Shown here: in pieces, positions 11,102 through 20,910 of the stretch | Layout: the number at the start of each line of letters is the position of its first letter | Numbering within the stretch: position 1 is the first letter of the stretch | NCBI GenBank assembly: GCA_001897855.1 | Contig: MKUO01000001.1 | Location: 310,001 to 374,000 of the forward strand | Direction: 5' to 3' | DNA length: 64,000 nt | From: Bacteroidetes bacterium 43-93 | GTDB taxonomy: Bacteria > Bacteroidota > Bacteroidia > Chitinophagales > Chitinophagaceae | Translations under genes and position numbers: made by a program | Notes under the pieces: generated by a model | Database searches by the model: none | What the model saw: the letters and a program-made list of their open reading frames with translations, nothing else | What the model was told of the DNA's origin: nothing

Positions 11102-11794
11102 CTACCCCTTAAACCAACCTTGCCTGTGAGCAAGACTTATTGCCTGGGCTTTGGAATTGATATGCAGCTTATCGTATATATTGGCAATATGCTTGCGCAC
11201 AGTATGTACACTCAGGTCTATTTTAGTTGCAATACTTTTAGCATCCAGGCCGTTCACCATCATTTGCAGTACTTCCATTTCGCGTTCACTCATGTCAGAT
11301 GGCAGATCGCTGCTTTGTTGCAAGGGTTGTGTAACAGTTGGCCTATCTGCATGATGCAATAGTTGTAATGTTTTTCGGGCTATAGCGGGGCTCATAGGTG
11401 CCCCTCCGTAGGTAAGCACATTATTTATTGCATCTTCCAGTACAGCTGCAGATTCATGCTTTAGCAAATAGCCTTCTGCACCGGCTTTTATGGCATCAAA
11501 CACTTTGTCGTCATCGTCAAATACAGTGAGTATTATGAAGTGCATAGATGGGTAGAGTTGCCTGGCGTAAGCTACTGTTTCAATGCCATCCATATAAGGC
11601 ATCTCTATATCCATAAAGATCACATCGGGCTTTCGGCTTTCGGGCAGGCCTTTTAACTGATCCAGGCAGTCACGGCCATTATGCGCATTCAACACAAGTT
11701 CACAGTTGTTCATTTGGTTTACCTTGCTGATGAAAGCATTACGGTTCACCACTTTATCTTCTGCCAGGCCTATACGTATTTTCCTGTCCATCAT
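11102..11794 (-). CDS. NarL/LuxR-type response regulator
   Basis: A 230-residue two-component regulator. The N-terminal receiver domain has the phosphoacceptor D62 (VIFMDIEMP) and the switch lysine in YLLKHE. The C-terminal LuxR-type helix-turn-helix spans about residues 165-225 (SEREMEVLQMMVNGLDAKSIA, SVHTVRKHIANIYDKL). I chose the tandem ATG at 11794/11791 since the receiver begins right after it; a longer TTG frame from 11830 adds a non-conserved leader. It is downstream of, and co-directional with, the TPR histidine kinase at 11861-13804, its likely partner. Confidence 0.9.
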   Translation of the reverse strand: MMDRKIRIGLAEDKVVNRNAFISKVNQMNNCELVLNAHNGRDCLDQLKGLPESRKPDVIFMDIEMPYMDGIETVAYARQLYPSMHFIILTVFDDDDKVFDAIKAGAEGYLLKHESAAVLEDAINNVLTYGGAPMSPAIARKTLQLLHHADRPTVTQPLQQSSDLPSDMSEREMEVLQMMVNGLDAKSIATKIDLSVHTVRKHIANIYDKLHINSKAQAISLAHRQGWFKG

Positions 11795-11860
11795 CTTTTC
11801 TAATTGTTTACTTCGGCTCGTACCGTACAAAATTATACGGCGTCGCGCCTGTTACAATAA

Positions 11861-13804
11861 TTAATTTGTATTACTCACTAATACCTTCGTTCCTGTAGGG
11901 GTTATTGGTTCCCATGACAGCTGCCAGCCTGCTTCTGCGGCTCGTGTACGCATGTTATGGCTACCATTGCCACCATCCGTTGTGCCGCTGCTGTTGCCCA
12001 TACCTATACCGTTATCTGTCACTGCTATGCTCCAGTTGCGTTCACTTACAACCGATACCTGTATCTCTGTGCTCCTGCTGTGCCGCACAGCGTTGTTGAC
12101 CGCTTCCTGCACTATCATGAACAGATTGTAAGCGTGTACGGGGGGTAGTTTTATATCGTTTGTTATCCGCTCATCTACATTAAATTCTATCTGCGGATAG
12201 TTTTTTCGCAAGCGTTGCAGGAATACTTTTATACGATCACTAATGGCACTTAACGATAGTTCTTCCTTATTTAATGCCCAAATTGTATCGCCCAGCAATG
12301 CTACCATTTGCTGAGAGTTTTCGTTGAGGCTGTTAATGGCCGGGGCAGTAGTTTGTACCTGAGACATCAATTCTTCTACATTTGCCTTGATGCTGGCTGC
12401 ATAGCTACCCATATTATCATGCAGGTCTGCAGCAATACGCTTACGTTCTTTTTCCTGTGCCTCTTTAACAGCCCATGCAGCCTTTCTTTGTTCTTCTTCG
12501 CGCGCGAGGTAAAACTGCATTTTTTGCCTGCGGCTATAATTTCGAAACAGCAGCCACGCAATAATGAGGCTAAGTGCCAGTACGATCAGCGAACCGTAGA
12601 ATAAAACATTTTTTTGCGTGATGTCGAGTTTTTGCCGGATGATGGTGTTGTCCTTTAGCTGCACCTCGTACTTTGTTTGCATGTCTGCAATAGCACGAGC
12701 AGAGTTTAATTGAGTGAGTGTGTCTTTAAGTGTAATAATATGCTCGAGGGCATTTTCATAGAGGTCGTGGTCGCCTGTTGCCTGGTAGCTACGGGCTAGG
12801 CCTACATAGTAATACTGCAGTACATCATAGTCAAACGCATTACCCCTGGCTTTGATGGAGTCATAGGCGTAGTGAATTCCTTGTGTATAGAGATCAATCG
12901 CTTTTTGATATTGTTTTTCTGATACATATAGATTGGCAAGTGCAAGCTGTTCGTTAGAGAAGGTAAGATTGCCCTCTGTTTTACGTCGGTAATCCATAGC
13001 CTTTAGCATCGCTTGCTCGGCTCCGTGCAAATCTCCATTCCATTTATGAATGTTACACACCCATAAATAAGCATTGGCGAGATAGTACAAGTTTTGCAAC
13101 CGCTCACTTGCTATAATTGCTGCGTTGACGTAGAGATTGGCGCTATCATACTGTTCTTTCCAGGCAAAATGTGTGGCCAGGTTGATATAATTGTATGCCT
13201 GAACTTTTAAAAAGCGTTCTTTGTTTCGGCATAATGCCTGTACGCGCCTGCACCATAGAATATCATCATCCAGCTTATCCATGTTATAAGAAAATACGGC
13301 AAGGGTATTCATGCATTTGGCTTGTGCTACCGTATCCCCGATGCGTTCTGCGATAGCAAGTACTTTAAATATCAAACTTGTTGCTACTTCGTAGTTGGTA
13401 CCTGCGGCATAGCCATTTACCTTTTGTAGAGCCAGTTGTACATACATTTCCTGCTCGGCCACGTTGTTGCTATCTACGAAGGCCAATAAACTATCAGTAA
13501 GCTTGTTGGCATTATCCAACAAGTCGTGCCGATAAAAATTGTTGATGCGTGCTATGCCTGCATTTACTATCGCCTTTTTGCTGTTCAGTTGCTTTGCCAG
13601 AATAAAAGCCTCGCGGGCATATACCGGCAAACTATCCTTATAGATGCTTTCGTGCTCATCGAGCAATTGGAGCATATTATCAAATCGCTTTATCGGATCA
13701 GTTGCAGCATGTATAGCTAACTTTAAGTCGGCAATTCTTTCTGTCTGCGCTTTTGAAAATAGCGCGCTCAGTAAGATCAATATAACTGCCAATGACCGTT
13801 TCAT
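11861..13804 (-). CDS. TPR-containing sensor histidine kinase (HisKA_3)
   Basis: A 647-residue sensor. It has a signal peptide (residues 1-19), a periplasmic region of TPR-like helical repeats (about 25-380), one membrane helix (about 401-421), a coiled-coil linker, and a NarX/DesK-type dimerisation domain with phosphoacceptor H462 (RIAADLHDNMGS). A HATPase domain follows, with the N box near NLFMIVQEAVNNAVRHS and G box VTDNGIGMG. This class pairs with NarL-type regulators, and one follows 67 nt downstream. The gene diverges from the large T9SS protein at 13934 over a 129-nt gap. A shared control function is possible but not shown. Confidence 0.9.
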   Translation of the reverse strand: MKRSLAVILILLSALFSKAQTERIADLKLAIHAATDPIKRFDNMLQLLDEHESIYKDSLPVYAREAFILAKQLNSKKAIVNAGIARINNFYRHDLLDNANKLTDSLLAFVDSNNVAEQEMYVQLALQKVNGYAAGTNYEVATSLIFKVLAIAERIGDTVAQAKCMNTLAVFSYNMDKLDDDILWCRRVQALCRNKERFLKVQAYNYINLATHFAWKEQYDSANLYVNAAIIASERLQNLYYLANAYLWVCNIHKWNGDLHGAEQAMLKAMDYRRKTEGNLTFSNEQLALANLYVSEKQYQKAIDLYTQGIHYAYDSIKARGNAFDYDVLQYYYVGLARSYQATGDHDLYENALEHIITLKDTLTQLNSARAIADMQTKYEVQLKDNTIIRQKLDITQKNVLFYGSLIVLALSLIIAWLLFRNYSRRQKMQFYLAREEEQRKAAWAVKEAQEKERKRIAADLHDNMGSYAASIKANVEELMSQVQTTAPAINSLNENSQQMVALLGDTIWALNKEELSLSAISDRIKVFLQRLRKNYPQIEFNVDERITNDIKLPPVHAYNLFMIVQEAVNNAVRHSRSTEIQVSVVSERNWSIAVTDNGIGMGNSSGTTDGGNGSHNMRTRAAEAGWQLSWEPITPTGTKVLVSNTN

Positions 13805-13885
13805 ACAATATGAGGGACATAGTAAAGCTATCTCTTCTTTTTGAACCCGTCAATGGGTTAGGGCATCACTAATACAAATTAGTTA

Positions 13886-13916
13886 TTGTAGTCGCTTGCC
13901 CATCCGGATACTTTTG
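13886..13916 (+). promoter_or_regulatory. Bacteroidota-type promoter for the T9SS protein
   Basis: TTG at 13886-13888 (a -33-like element in TATTG) and TACTTTTG at 13909-13916, a full match to the -7 consensus TAnnTTTG, are separated by 20 bp, the preferred spacing. The downstream start codon is at 13934, preceded by an AGGAG-like ribosome site. Confidence 0.6.
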
Positions 13917-13933
13917 TTTCAAAATCCAGGAGT

Positions 13934-16900
13934 ATGAAACAAATACTTACCATTATGCTGTGCCTGCTGTTCTACGGCACAACTCAAGCGCAGTACTCAT
14001 TTGCCACAGCAGATACAATGAGTGCCGGTGTCACTAAGTCGGGCACGGTTTCCAGTACGGTTGGCCAGCACTATTATAAGACCTGGCTGCCGGCTAACCA
14101 GGGGGTAGTGCGCCTTATTACCTCAACAGCCAACGCAGGTGGCGCGTTTGGTATTGTACAGTACCGCGTGTACTGGAAGAATCAAAATACGATCAATTAC
14201 TACAATGTTAATCTCAATGCCCTATCATCAGGCGCTGACACTTTTATCGTGGGTGCCATAGAGGCTGATAGCCTGTACATACTCGTAGATAATGTGTGGG
14301 CCGGGCAGACCCAGAATTATACTGTGAAATACGATATACTGTATGGCGCTCCTAATACGGAGTTGTCTGCGAGTAATGACACCCGTCAGACGGCAGAAGT
14401 GTTGGCTTTAAATACAAACAGAGATGGTTACATAGGTTTCGGTACAGCTGCCGGCGCAGATGGTAATGACTGGTATAAGATCATCTTTCCGCGCGATGGT
14501 ACTTTCAAATTGTATGTGAGCGCAAGGTGTATGCTAACGACCAACAATAATGTAATGCCAAGAATGTATTTCTACGACCGTAACGGGTATGCAAACCTCA
14601 GTGTTTACCATAATAATAATTCCTCAGGCTTTACATGGCTAAACCTCGGAGCCTGGGGGGCACAGGCAGCATTCTCGCAAGTAGCTGATACATTGAATAT
14701 CTATGGCCGCGCTGCAGATACCATGTATGTTGCTTTGGATGCATTTGGTAGCAGCTGGCCTGCTACCTATAGTATGCACTGGATAGTAACCGATACAGCC
14801 TATAATAACGAGCCGGGCCCCAATGAAACGCGGGCAACTGCCAACGACCTGGCAGCAGGGCAAACTATTTACGGTGACATCTCTTATGTAGGAAATGGCC
14901 CTGATGTAGACGATTATTATCGCGTAGTTTTAGACAAAGATGCGACCATCAATTTATACACCTCTGCCCAAAATACCTGGAACCAGCAGGCAAACCCTGC
15001 ACCGAATATTATAGTAGAGGATAAGAACGGAACACAGATATTGAACCAGAATAATGCAGGGGCACAATCGGGAGCTCTTAGGGTAGCAAATGCCGGGTCA
15101 GTACCGTTTATGGGTACAGTAATGGATACCATGCATGTTTTCGGACGTGCAAAGGATACATTCTATATACATGTTCAGAACTTCCATTCCGGCCAGGGTT
15201 GGGCGTTTGCCGGTCACTATACGCTGAGGTACCAACTGGATGATACAAGCTTCTATAATGAAGCAGGACCGAATGAGACTATGGCAACTGCACAACCCAT
15301 CACCCCTGCAGATACCGTACACGGGCATGTGAGCTATATAGATGGCGGGGGCAGCACGGATGTGGACGATTATTACCGGATAGTGAAGCCGGCAGGAGGC
15401 TCTGTAGTGCTGTATATTACGGGACGTAATACATGGGGGTACATCAACGGGCTTGCAGGCGCGCCATTAGTAAAAGTATCAGACAAAAATGGTAACCTGT
15501 ATAGCATTAAAAGCGCAACAGGTGTAAGCAGTGGCATATTACATCTTCGTAACAATCTTTCTCTGGCGTATGACCAAAGCGTTACGGATACGATGATCAT
15601 AACTTGTATTAACGACGACACCATATACGTGGATATTTACAATTACTTCAATTCCACATGGGGTGGTACAGCGAGTGCGTACCAGTTCCGTTACGAATAT
15701 GTACCCGGCCCCAAGGCTGATCTAACCTACAGCCGCATGGGTAATGAGTTAGGGTTTGTTAACCTGTCTCGATACTCTGATGCGTATTTGTGGCTTATGG
15801 GCAACGGGCAGCAATACTCATCAAGATACCCGCCGATGACTACCTATGTACCGGGAAACTATGATGTAAAACTGGTGGCATCCAGTAGCGGATGCAGTAC
15901 ACGCGATACTGCAAAAGTAAACTTTACCATAGCCGGGGTCGAGTATTATACACCAATTAAAGCGGGCAGGGGTGGCGATGTAATGATGCAGATATATGGC
16001 GGGGATCTTAGCGCTGCTACACAAGTAAAACTGGTGAAAGGAAGCACTGTTCTGACACCGAGAGATCTGTACCCTAACAGCCGGCTAAACCATCTTGGTG
16101 TTGATTTTGACCTTCATTTTGCTGATACCGGTTATTATGATGTGGTGATACAAGTACCCAACCAGACACCGATCACCTACACAAAAGGTTTTTATGTAGA
16201 AGCATTAAAATATCCATATGCCTGGAGCCAGATAACAGGCCCGGGCAGGATGAGAACCGGCGTGGATAATATCTACACCTTATTGGTAGGTAACAAAGGG
16301 AATGTAACTGCAAATGGTGTAGTGGTGGCGATGGTATGGCCTAAGAACGTACAGGTTACCTGGAAAGCAAATGTGTACAAACCTGATTATAGCAAAAATG
16401 ATACCCTGTTAGCCAATAGCAAAACCTATGTCTATCCTAACAGTATATTTAAATATATCTACGATAGCCTGACCACTACTACCGCAATAGATTCATTTGA
16501 AGGACAGCCGTTTGACGGGTACATACGTTTCTTCCAGGTGCAGCATGTACCACCGGGATCAACGGTAGAGATACCATTCATAGCGCGTGCGGCATTACCG
16601 GTTGCAACAAGGTTCTATACCTATACACACAGGCCCAACATGTTAGGCTCTTGCCCTACGGGTAATTATGAAGATTATAGTGACGATATTTCATCAGAAT
16701 TGCTGGATGCAGCTGATATGATAGCTGATAAATCTAAGATACCGGCGCTGACTGCCTTTACTAAATCGGCCAAGATAGGACAACACCATATGCAGTCTGC
16801 AGCTACTTACATCGGTAAAGAGTTCTGGGCGTGGTGGGATGGGTACGAAACAGACCATAATGCGAATGTGGCAGATTGGATCGCAGAAACAGATGCCAAT

Positions 16901-18415
16901 AATGAATATGCCATACAAGTGGCAGCACAGGAAGTAGGAGGACTTTTATTGAATTCAGCAGTATCGAGAGCGGCAAGTGCCAATGAGCAGATAAAGTTTG
17001 GCAACAGGCTGCTGGCGAATAAAGCGAATATGAGCCCTGCTACGCTTGAGGCTACGCAAAAGATAATGGCTAACCTGGGCAAAAGTGTCACAGGTATTAA
17101 TTATGACCGCTTGAAATTATTAACGGACATTCTTAATGACACCAAAAACCTGTATGACCTTAATGAAAAACTGAAGAAGCTGGAGCAATTAGCCAAAGAT
17201 TGTCCTGAATTGCAAGACCAGATAGAGGAGCTAAAGAAATTGCTCAACCAGGAACTGGATCACCAGGATCCATCGTTATCAACTATAGATACCCGCAATT
17301 CCTTCGACCCGAATAGTATTTACGGACCGGTAGGGGTAGATACGCCGCGCTATATAGCAAATGTAAAAAGGCAACCGTTTGTTATTCATTTTGAAAATGC
17401 GGATACCGCAAGTGCCGATGCACAAGATGTAGTAATACGTGATACCATTGATAAAAGCCATTTTGATATCCGCAGCGTTACACTGGGAGATATAGTAATA
17501 GCCAACCAAATATACCGTGTGCCTAAAGGACGCAGTGAGTTTACCTTGCAGAAGAGCCTTGCTAACCGTCCGGGCATGTTTGTAAGGATAACCGGTAAAA
17601 CGGATACAGCCAGTGGTGTGATCACCTGGATGCTTTCCTCCATCGATTCTGCCAGTGGTAACAGGCCGGCATTTGATGGCTTCCTGAAGCCTAATGTAAA
17701 TATGCCGGAAGGTGAAGCCAGTGTAAGCTACGAGGTAGAACCTTTATCGTCTCTAGCGGATGGTACGGTATTAAGCAGTACGGCGAGCATTGTTTTTGAC
17801 CAGAATGCAGCCATAGCCACAGATGTGTGGAGTAATAAGCTGGACCTTGCCCCGCCTACCAGCCAGATATTGAGTGCTACACTCATCTACGACAGCACTT
17901 TTGTATTGCGTTTTAGCGGTAGCGATTCCAGTTCAGGAATTGCCAAATACTATGTGTATTGCTCAACCAATGGTGGCCCGTGGATATTGGCAGCGGCATC
18001 AGTAGAAGATAGTTTGATATTGCAGGGAAGGCCTGATTCGTCCTACAGATTCTATTCACTGGCTATAGATAAGGTAGAGAATAGCGAACAAAAAGCGGCG
18101 ACAGCCGAAGCCTCTGTAACCATACCGCCAACTGGGGTGTCTATTACTCAATCCTTTGGTTCTGCGTTTAAGGTTTATCCGAACCCGGCAGATAATAAAG
18201 CTTATTTACAATTGTCGCTCACAAAAGAGGAACATGCAGATATTTATTTGCAAAGCCTTACAGGTAGCGTGATAACAAAACTCTGGAGCGGGAAAGTAGG
18301 AGGTAGTGATATAATACCTATTAGTATTAAGGACATACCTGCTGGCGTGTACCTGGTGGTAATGAACACAGACACCGGTTTGCAGGATAAAGCGAAGATA
18401 GTAGTGGTACATTAA
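13934..18415 (+). CDS. Large T9SS-secreted multi-domain surface protein
   Basis: A 1493-residue secreted protein. After a signal peptide (1-19) come three related beta-rich modules of about 150 residues, each beginning NExGPNET-like and containing DVDDYYR(V/I)V, similar to pre-peptidase C-terminal domains. A PKD-like segment follows (about 590-665, YSDAYLWLMGNGQQY), then extended beta domains, a helical/coiled stretch around 1020-1110, a conserved-repeat-type segment with FDPNSIYGP and VVIRDTIDKSHFD, and a C-terminal T9SS sorting domain (FKVYPNPADNKAYLQL to the end). No catalytic motif is recognised; an adhesin or scaffold role is likely. Its own promoter lies just upstream and a strong terminator just downstream, so it is a single-gene unit. 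Confidence 0.85.
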   Translation: MKQILTIMLCLLFYGTTQAQYSFATADTMSAGVTKSGTVSSTVGQHYYKTWLPANQGVVRLITSTANAGGAFGIVQYRVYWKNQNTINYYNVNLNALSSGADTFIVGAIEADSLYILVDNVWAGQTQNYTVKYDILYGAPNTELSASNDTRQTAEVLALNTNRDGYIGFGTAAGADGNDWYKIIFPRDGTFKLYVSARCMLTTNNNVMPRMYFYDRNGYANLSVYHNNNSSGFTWLNLGAWGAQAAFSQVADTLNIYGRAADTMYVALDAFGSSWPATYSMHWIVTDTAYNNEPGPNETRATANDLAAGQTIYGDISYVGNGPDVDDYYRVVLDKDATINLYTSAQNTWNQQANPAPNIIVEDKNGTQILNQNNAGAQSGALRVANAGSVPFMGTVMDTMHVFGRAKDTFYIHVQNFHSGQGWAFAGHYTLRYQLDDTSFYNEAGPNETMATAQPITPADTVHGHVSYIDGGGSTDVDDYYRIVKPAGGSVVLYITGRNTWGYINGLAGAPLVKVSDKNGNLYSIKSATGVSSGILHLRNNLSLAYDQSVTDTMIITCINDDTIYVDIYNYFNSTWGGTASAYQFRYEYVPGPKADLTYSRMGNELGFVNLSRYSDAYLWLMGNGQQYSSRYPPMTTYVPGNYDVKLVASSSGCSTRDTAKVNFTIAGVEYYTPIKAGRGGDVMMQIYGGDLSAATQVKLVKGSTVLTPRDLYPNSRLNHLGVDFDLHFADTGYYDVVIQVPNQTPITYTKGFYVEALKYPYAWSQITGPGRMRTGVDNIYTLLVGNKGNVTANGVVVAMVWPKNVQVTWKANVYKPDYSKNDTLLANSKTYVYPNSIFKYIYDSLTTTTAIDSFEGQPFDGYIRFFQVQHVPPGSTVEIPFIARAALPVATRFYTYTHRPNMLGSCPTGNYEDYSDDISSELLDAADMIADKSKIPALTAFTKSAKIGQHHMQSAATYIGKEFWAWWDGYETDHNANVADWIAETDANNEYAIQVAAQEVGGLLLNSAVSRAASANEQIKFGNRLLANKANMSPATLEATQKIMANLGKSVTGINYDRLKLLTDILNDTKNLYDLNEKLKKLEQLAKDCPELQDQIEELKKLLNQELDHQDPSLSTIDTRNSFDPNSIYGPVGVDTPRYIANVKRQPFVIHFENADTASADAQDVVIRDTIDKSHFDIRSVTLGDIVIANQIYRVPKGRSEFTLQKSLANRPGMFVRITGKTDTASGVITWMLSSIDSASGNRPAFDGFLKPNVNMPEGEASVSYEVEPLSSLADGTVLSSTASIVFDQNAAIATDVWSNKLDLAPPTSQILSATLIYDSTFVLRFSGSDSSSGIAKYYVYCSTNGGPWILAAASVEDSLILQGRPDSSYRFYSLAIDKVENSEQKAATAEASVTIPPTGVSITQSFGSAFKVYPNPADNKAYLQLSLTKEEHADIYLQSLTGSVITKLWSGKVGGSDIIPISIKDIPAGVYLVVMNTDTGLQDKAKIVVVH

Positions 18416-18442
18416 GGATGCTTGGGTAAAGAAATCAAGTCT

Positions 18443-18473
18443 AAAGCGTCACATATTAGTGTGGCGCTTTTTT
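18443..18473 (+). terminator. Intrinsic terminator after the T9SS protein
   Basis: An 11-bp stem (AAAGCGTCACA with TGTGGCGCTTT, one T-G wobble), a 6-nt loop TATTAG and a following T6 run 28 nt after the stop codon. Confidence 0.88.
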
Positions 18474-18532
18474 GTTTCGCAAATTGGGAGACCTGGCTTT
18501 AATAACGTAGGAATAGCGGTTTACCTTCAATC

Positions 18533-19954
18533 CTACTGCACTAATATTTTGCCGTTTACATAAACACCATCTCCTGACAATTGGTAATTATAGGCGCCTG
18601 CTGCAATCCCTGCTATATCTATGGGTATTACCTGCTCCCCCTTGCCAAGCATTAAAGTGCCTTGCCTGACTAACGTGCCGATCGTAGAAAAGATACGATA
18701 TTGAACAGCGCTTGCATTCGTGTTATTATCACATTCCAGGTAGAGTATATCTTTTGCGGGCACAGGATACATTCTATAAGTAAACTTACCTGAGGTATTC
18801 ACGTTCGTTACACTTGTACCTCCTCCGGATGTTGCCTTCTCCACCGTCCATTCTATGGTAAACACATAACCTTTAGTAGGTAGGTTACTACGAGAAAGTG
18901 CCGTGGTATCTGTAACGAATGCGATTAGTTTATTTGTCCCCCCTGCTAGCTGCGTATAGCTGAGAGACAACATGGTATCTGCTGTTCCTATAGCAGTCCC
19001 ATTTAGCTGCCAGGAGAACGTAAGCGTATTTGGGTTGGGGTATACAGGTTTAAATAAGAATGTTACAGGTGTTGTATTGTCTATACTTACAGTGCTTGTT
19101 GCCAGTGGATAAATACTGTCAATCGGTGTTACGCGTTTGTATATTGATGTAATAAGCGCTTCTTTACAAACCGGGCAGAACGGACTGCCCAGCTGATACA
19201 TCTTACAATTCTGGTGTGGCCTGTACCATACAGTTGAGGCCGGGGCCGTGCTTGGGTAATTATATATGCCTACGTTTTGTGTGCCGATCCAGTTTTTCCA
19301 TTTTACTTTCGTAGGATCGGTTTCCTTGGTCATATTGGGAGCTTCCCATCCGTAACCACTCCAGTATTCATCCTGCAGGTCGCCTAATGAGTGTCCTGTC
19401 TCATGCACAGATATTTCTTTAGATGACGCGTTTACCGTAGCAGAAATGTCTGTACCACCGCCTGCGCCGCCGTATTCATTGCTATTGATAAGCGTGAATG
19501 TGAGATCGTATGCAGGGATATTGGCCAACAATACACTGCTCATAGCTGCCGAATTTTTCGGATAAGCAAGACGGTGAATACCGGCGTTATCAAAAGATGA
19601 ATTAAAATAGGTATTAGGACTAGCGATCGGGAAGAGTGAGAGAGGCGGACAATCTATAGCTATGTTCAGGTGTACAGCCCCTGAATCAACAGAAGGAACC
19701 TCTACAGAATATGCATTGAAAAAGCCAGCATACTCTTTAAAAGGGGATATGCTCATCATATAGCTATAAACACCGTTAGTCAGCGTATCAAATTTCCCCA
19801 GTCTCCATGACTGAAAGCCATCAGGCAGGTAAGCAAAGTTGATACGGTTAGTATCATTGCCGGTTTTAGCAATTGTTTTTACAGGGAATATTTGAGCATT
19901 AGCAGTGGAAGTGATGCATAAACCAGCGCATAGTAGTAGTAAAAATCGCTTCAT
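18533..19954 (-). CDS. M64-type metallopeptidase with T9SS sorting domain
   Basis: A 473-residue secreted zinc peptidase of the IgA-peptidase M64 type. It has a signal peptide (1-20) and an N-terminal region with INFAYLPDGFQ (M64 proteins show a similar VVILGDGY strand). The zinc site is H184, E185, H188 (HETGHSLGDLQDEY), with D195/E196 as the third-ligand region. A beta domain and a C-terminal T9SS type A domain follow (RMYPVPAKDILYLE to GKILVQ). It would be exported and anchored or released at the surface, where it cleaves proteins; the substrate is unknown. It converges on the large T9SS protein. Confidence 0.85.
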   Translation of the reverse strand: MKRFLLLLCAGLCITSTANAQIFPVKTIAKTGNDTNRINFAYLPDGFQSWRLGKFDTLTNGVYSYMMSISPFKEYAGFFNAYSVEVPSVDSGAVHLNIAIDCPPLSLFPIASPNTYFNSSFDNAGIHRLAYPKNSAAMSSVLLANIPAYDLTFTLINSNEYGGAGGGTDISATVNASSKEISVHETGHSLGDLQDEYWSGYGWEAPNMTKETDPTKVKWKNWIGTQNVGIYNYPSTAPASTVWYRPHQNCKMYQLGSPFCPVCKEALITSIYKRVTPIDSIYPLATSTVSIDNTTPVTFLFKPVYPNPNTLTFSWQLNGTAIGTADTMLSLSYTQLAGGTNKLIAFVTDTTALSRSNLPTKGYVFTIEWTVEKATSGGGTSVTNVNTSGKFTYRMYPVPAKDILYLECDNNTNASAVQYRIFSTIGTLVRQGTLMLGKGEQVIPIDIAGIAAGAYNYQLSGDGVYVNGKILVQ

Positions 19955-20098
19955 AAAAAAACCGGCAAAGGTGAAATATCAATAAAGTTAATAACACTAC
20001 CGATTCCATGAATGTCAAAAACGGTAGCCTCTACAAGAAAAATTAAGTAACGGAATAATTGTGACCATTTTATAAACTTATAGTTTAAGCCCGTATTA

Positions 20099-20614
20099 TT
20101 ATGATGCCTGAATTGGGATAATAGCTAAGGTGCTGGTATCTGCAGAGTCGCTTTTCCTAATAATGATCTTTTTCATAGCTGCCTTATAGTTGACGCGTAC
20201 AGTTACATAACCCTCATCTTTTTTTACCTTCACACTAACCAGTCCATTTCCTTCACCTGGAGATTCCATCAATACGTCCAATGGATTCATCAGCATGCTT
20301 GTCGCTAGTACATTATTGTTGTCATCAACAAAGAGCGCAATAAAATCTTTGCCGTTATTGTTTTGCTTAGGTTTGAGCTTGCCTTCAGCTTTTATCCAGC
20401 CCTGCGCATCAAAATATATACTGCTGTCTCCCTTAGTGCGATATACCCGCATGGTAAAACCCAGTATATAGTTTTTATCTGCAATAGAGTTATTGGCAGG
20501 TAAAGCTGCTGTAGACATCGCCGAGTTTGTGACTGATGGTTTCGCTGTTTTACAACCGGTGGCAGTTATGAGCATTAATGCAATAGCGGTTACTGATATC
20601 CAGGGAATACGCAT
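20099..20614 (-). CDS. Small lipoprotein of unknown function
   Basis: A 171-residue protein with a type II signal peptide: lipobox LITATGC with the acylated cysteine at residue 21. The mature part is predicted to be mostly beta strands, with a low-complexity serine/alanine/asparagine linker after the cysteine. No family is recognised. It is a single-gene unit on the minus strand, separated from the peptidase gene by 144 nt in which I see nothing. Confidence 0.75.
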   Translation of the reverse strand: MRIPWISVTAIALMLITATGCKTAKPSVTNSAMSTAALPANNSIADKNYILGFTMRVYRTKGDSSIYFDAQGWIKAEGKLKPKQNNNGKDFIALFVDDNNNVLATSMLMNPLDVLMESPGEGNGLVSVKVKKDEGYVTVRVNYKAAMKKIIIRKSDSADTSTLAIIPIQAS

Positions 20615-20826
20615 AATGGTAAACTAATGTTTATAGAGATTTTATGAACGTTTTATTTTGGATGAAATTAAGCTTTCAGTGTTTATAAAACATCGTTTGA
20701 TGGTTAAGGTGGACAGAGGACTTCTCTGATTATGGATAGCGTGACAATTCATTGCGCAATCTATACCACACGGAAAAATAATAGGTAAAAGTATTTGCAA
20801 AACTATGGTTATAATTTTCCAATGAT

Positions 20827-20860
20827 CTTTTAAACAAACAAAATAGGCCTTTTAAACAAA
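20827..20860 (+). promoter_or_regulatory. Tandem operator-like repeat CTTTTAAACAAA x2
   Basis: Two identical 12-mers at 20827-20838 and 20849-20860 are phased 22 bp apart (about two helical turns). A third, nearly identical, lies before the AraC gene at 22785. The layout suits direct-repeat binding by an AraC-type activator at the dehydrogenase promoter. Confidence 0.5.
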
Positions 20861-20881
20861 GTCTGTGGTTTGAGGACGCTC

Positions 20882-20889
20882 TACTTTTG
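20882..20889 (+). promoter_or_regulatory. -7 element TACTTTTG before dehydrogenase
   Basis: Full match to TAnnTTTG, 21 nt before the start codon at 20911. A good -33 element is lacking at the usual distance, as expected of an activator-dependent promoter; the paired repeats lie just upstream. Confidence 0.5.
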
Positions 20890-20910
20890 TTCCAACAAAA
20901 AAAATAAAAA

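Noticed and set aside
13934-18415. Many long minus-strand open frames inside the large secreted protein and similar shadows in other genes
   Set aside because: They lie antisense to clear domain-bearing proteins, have no start context or neighbours, and their residue content is that of mirrored coding sequence.
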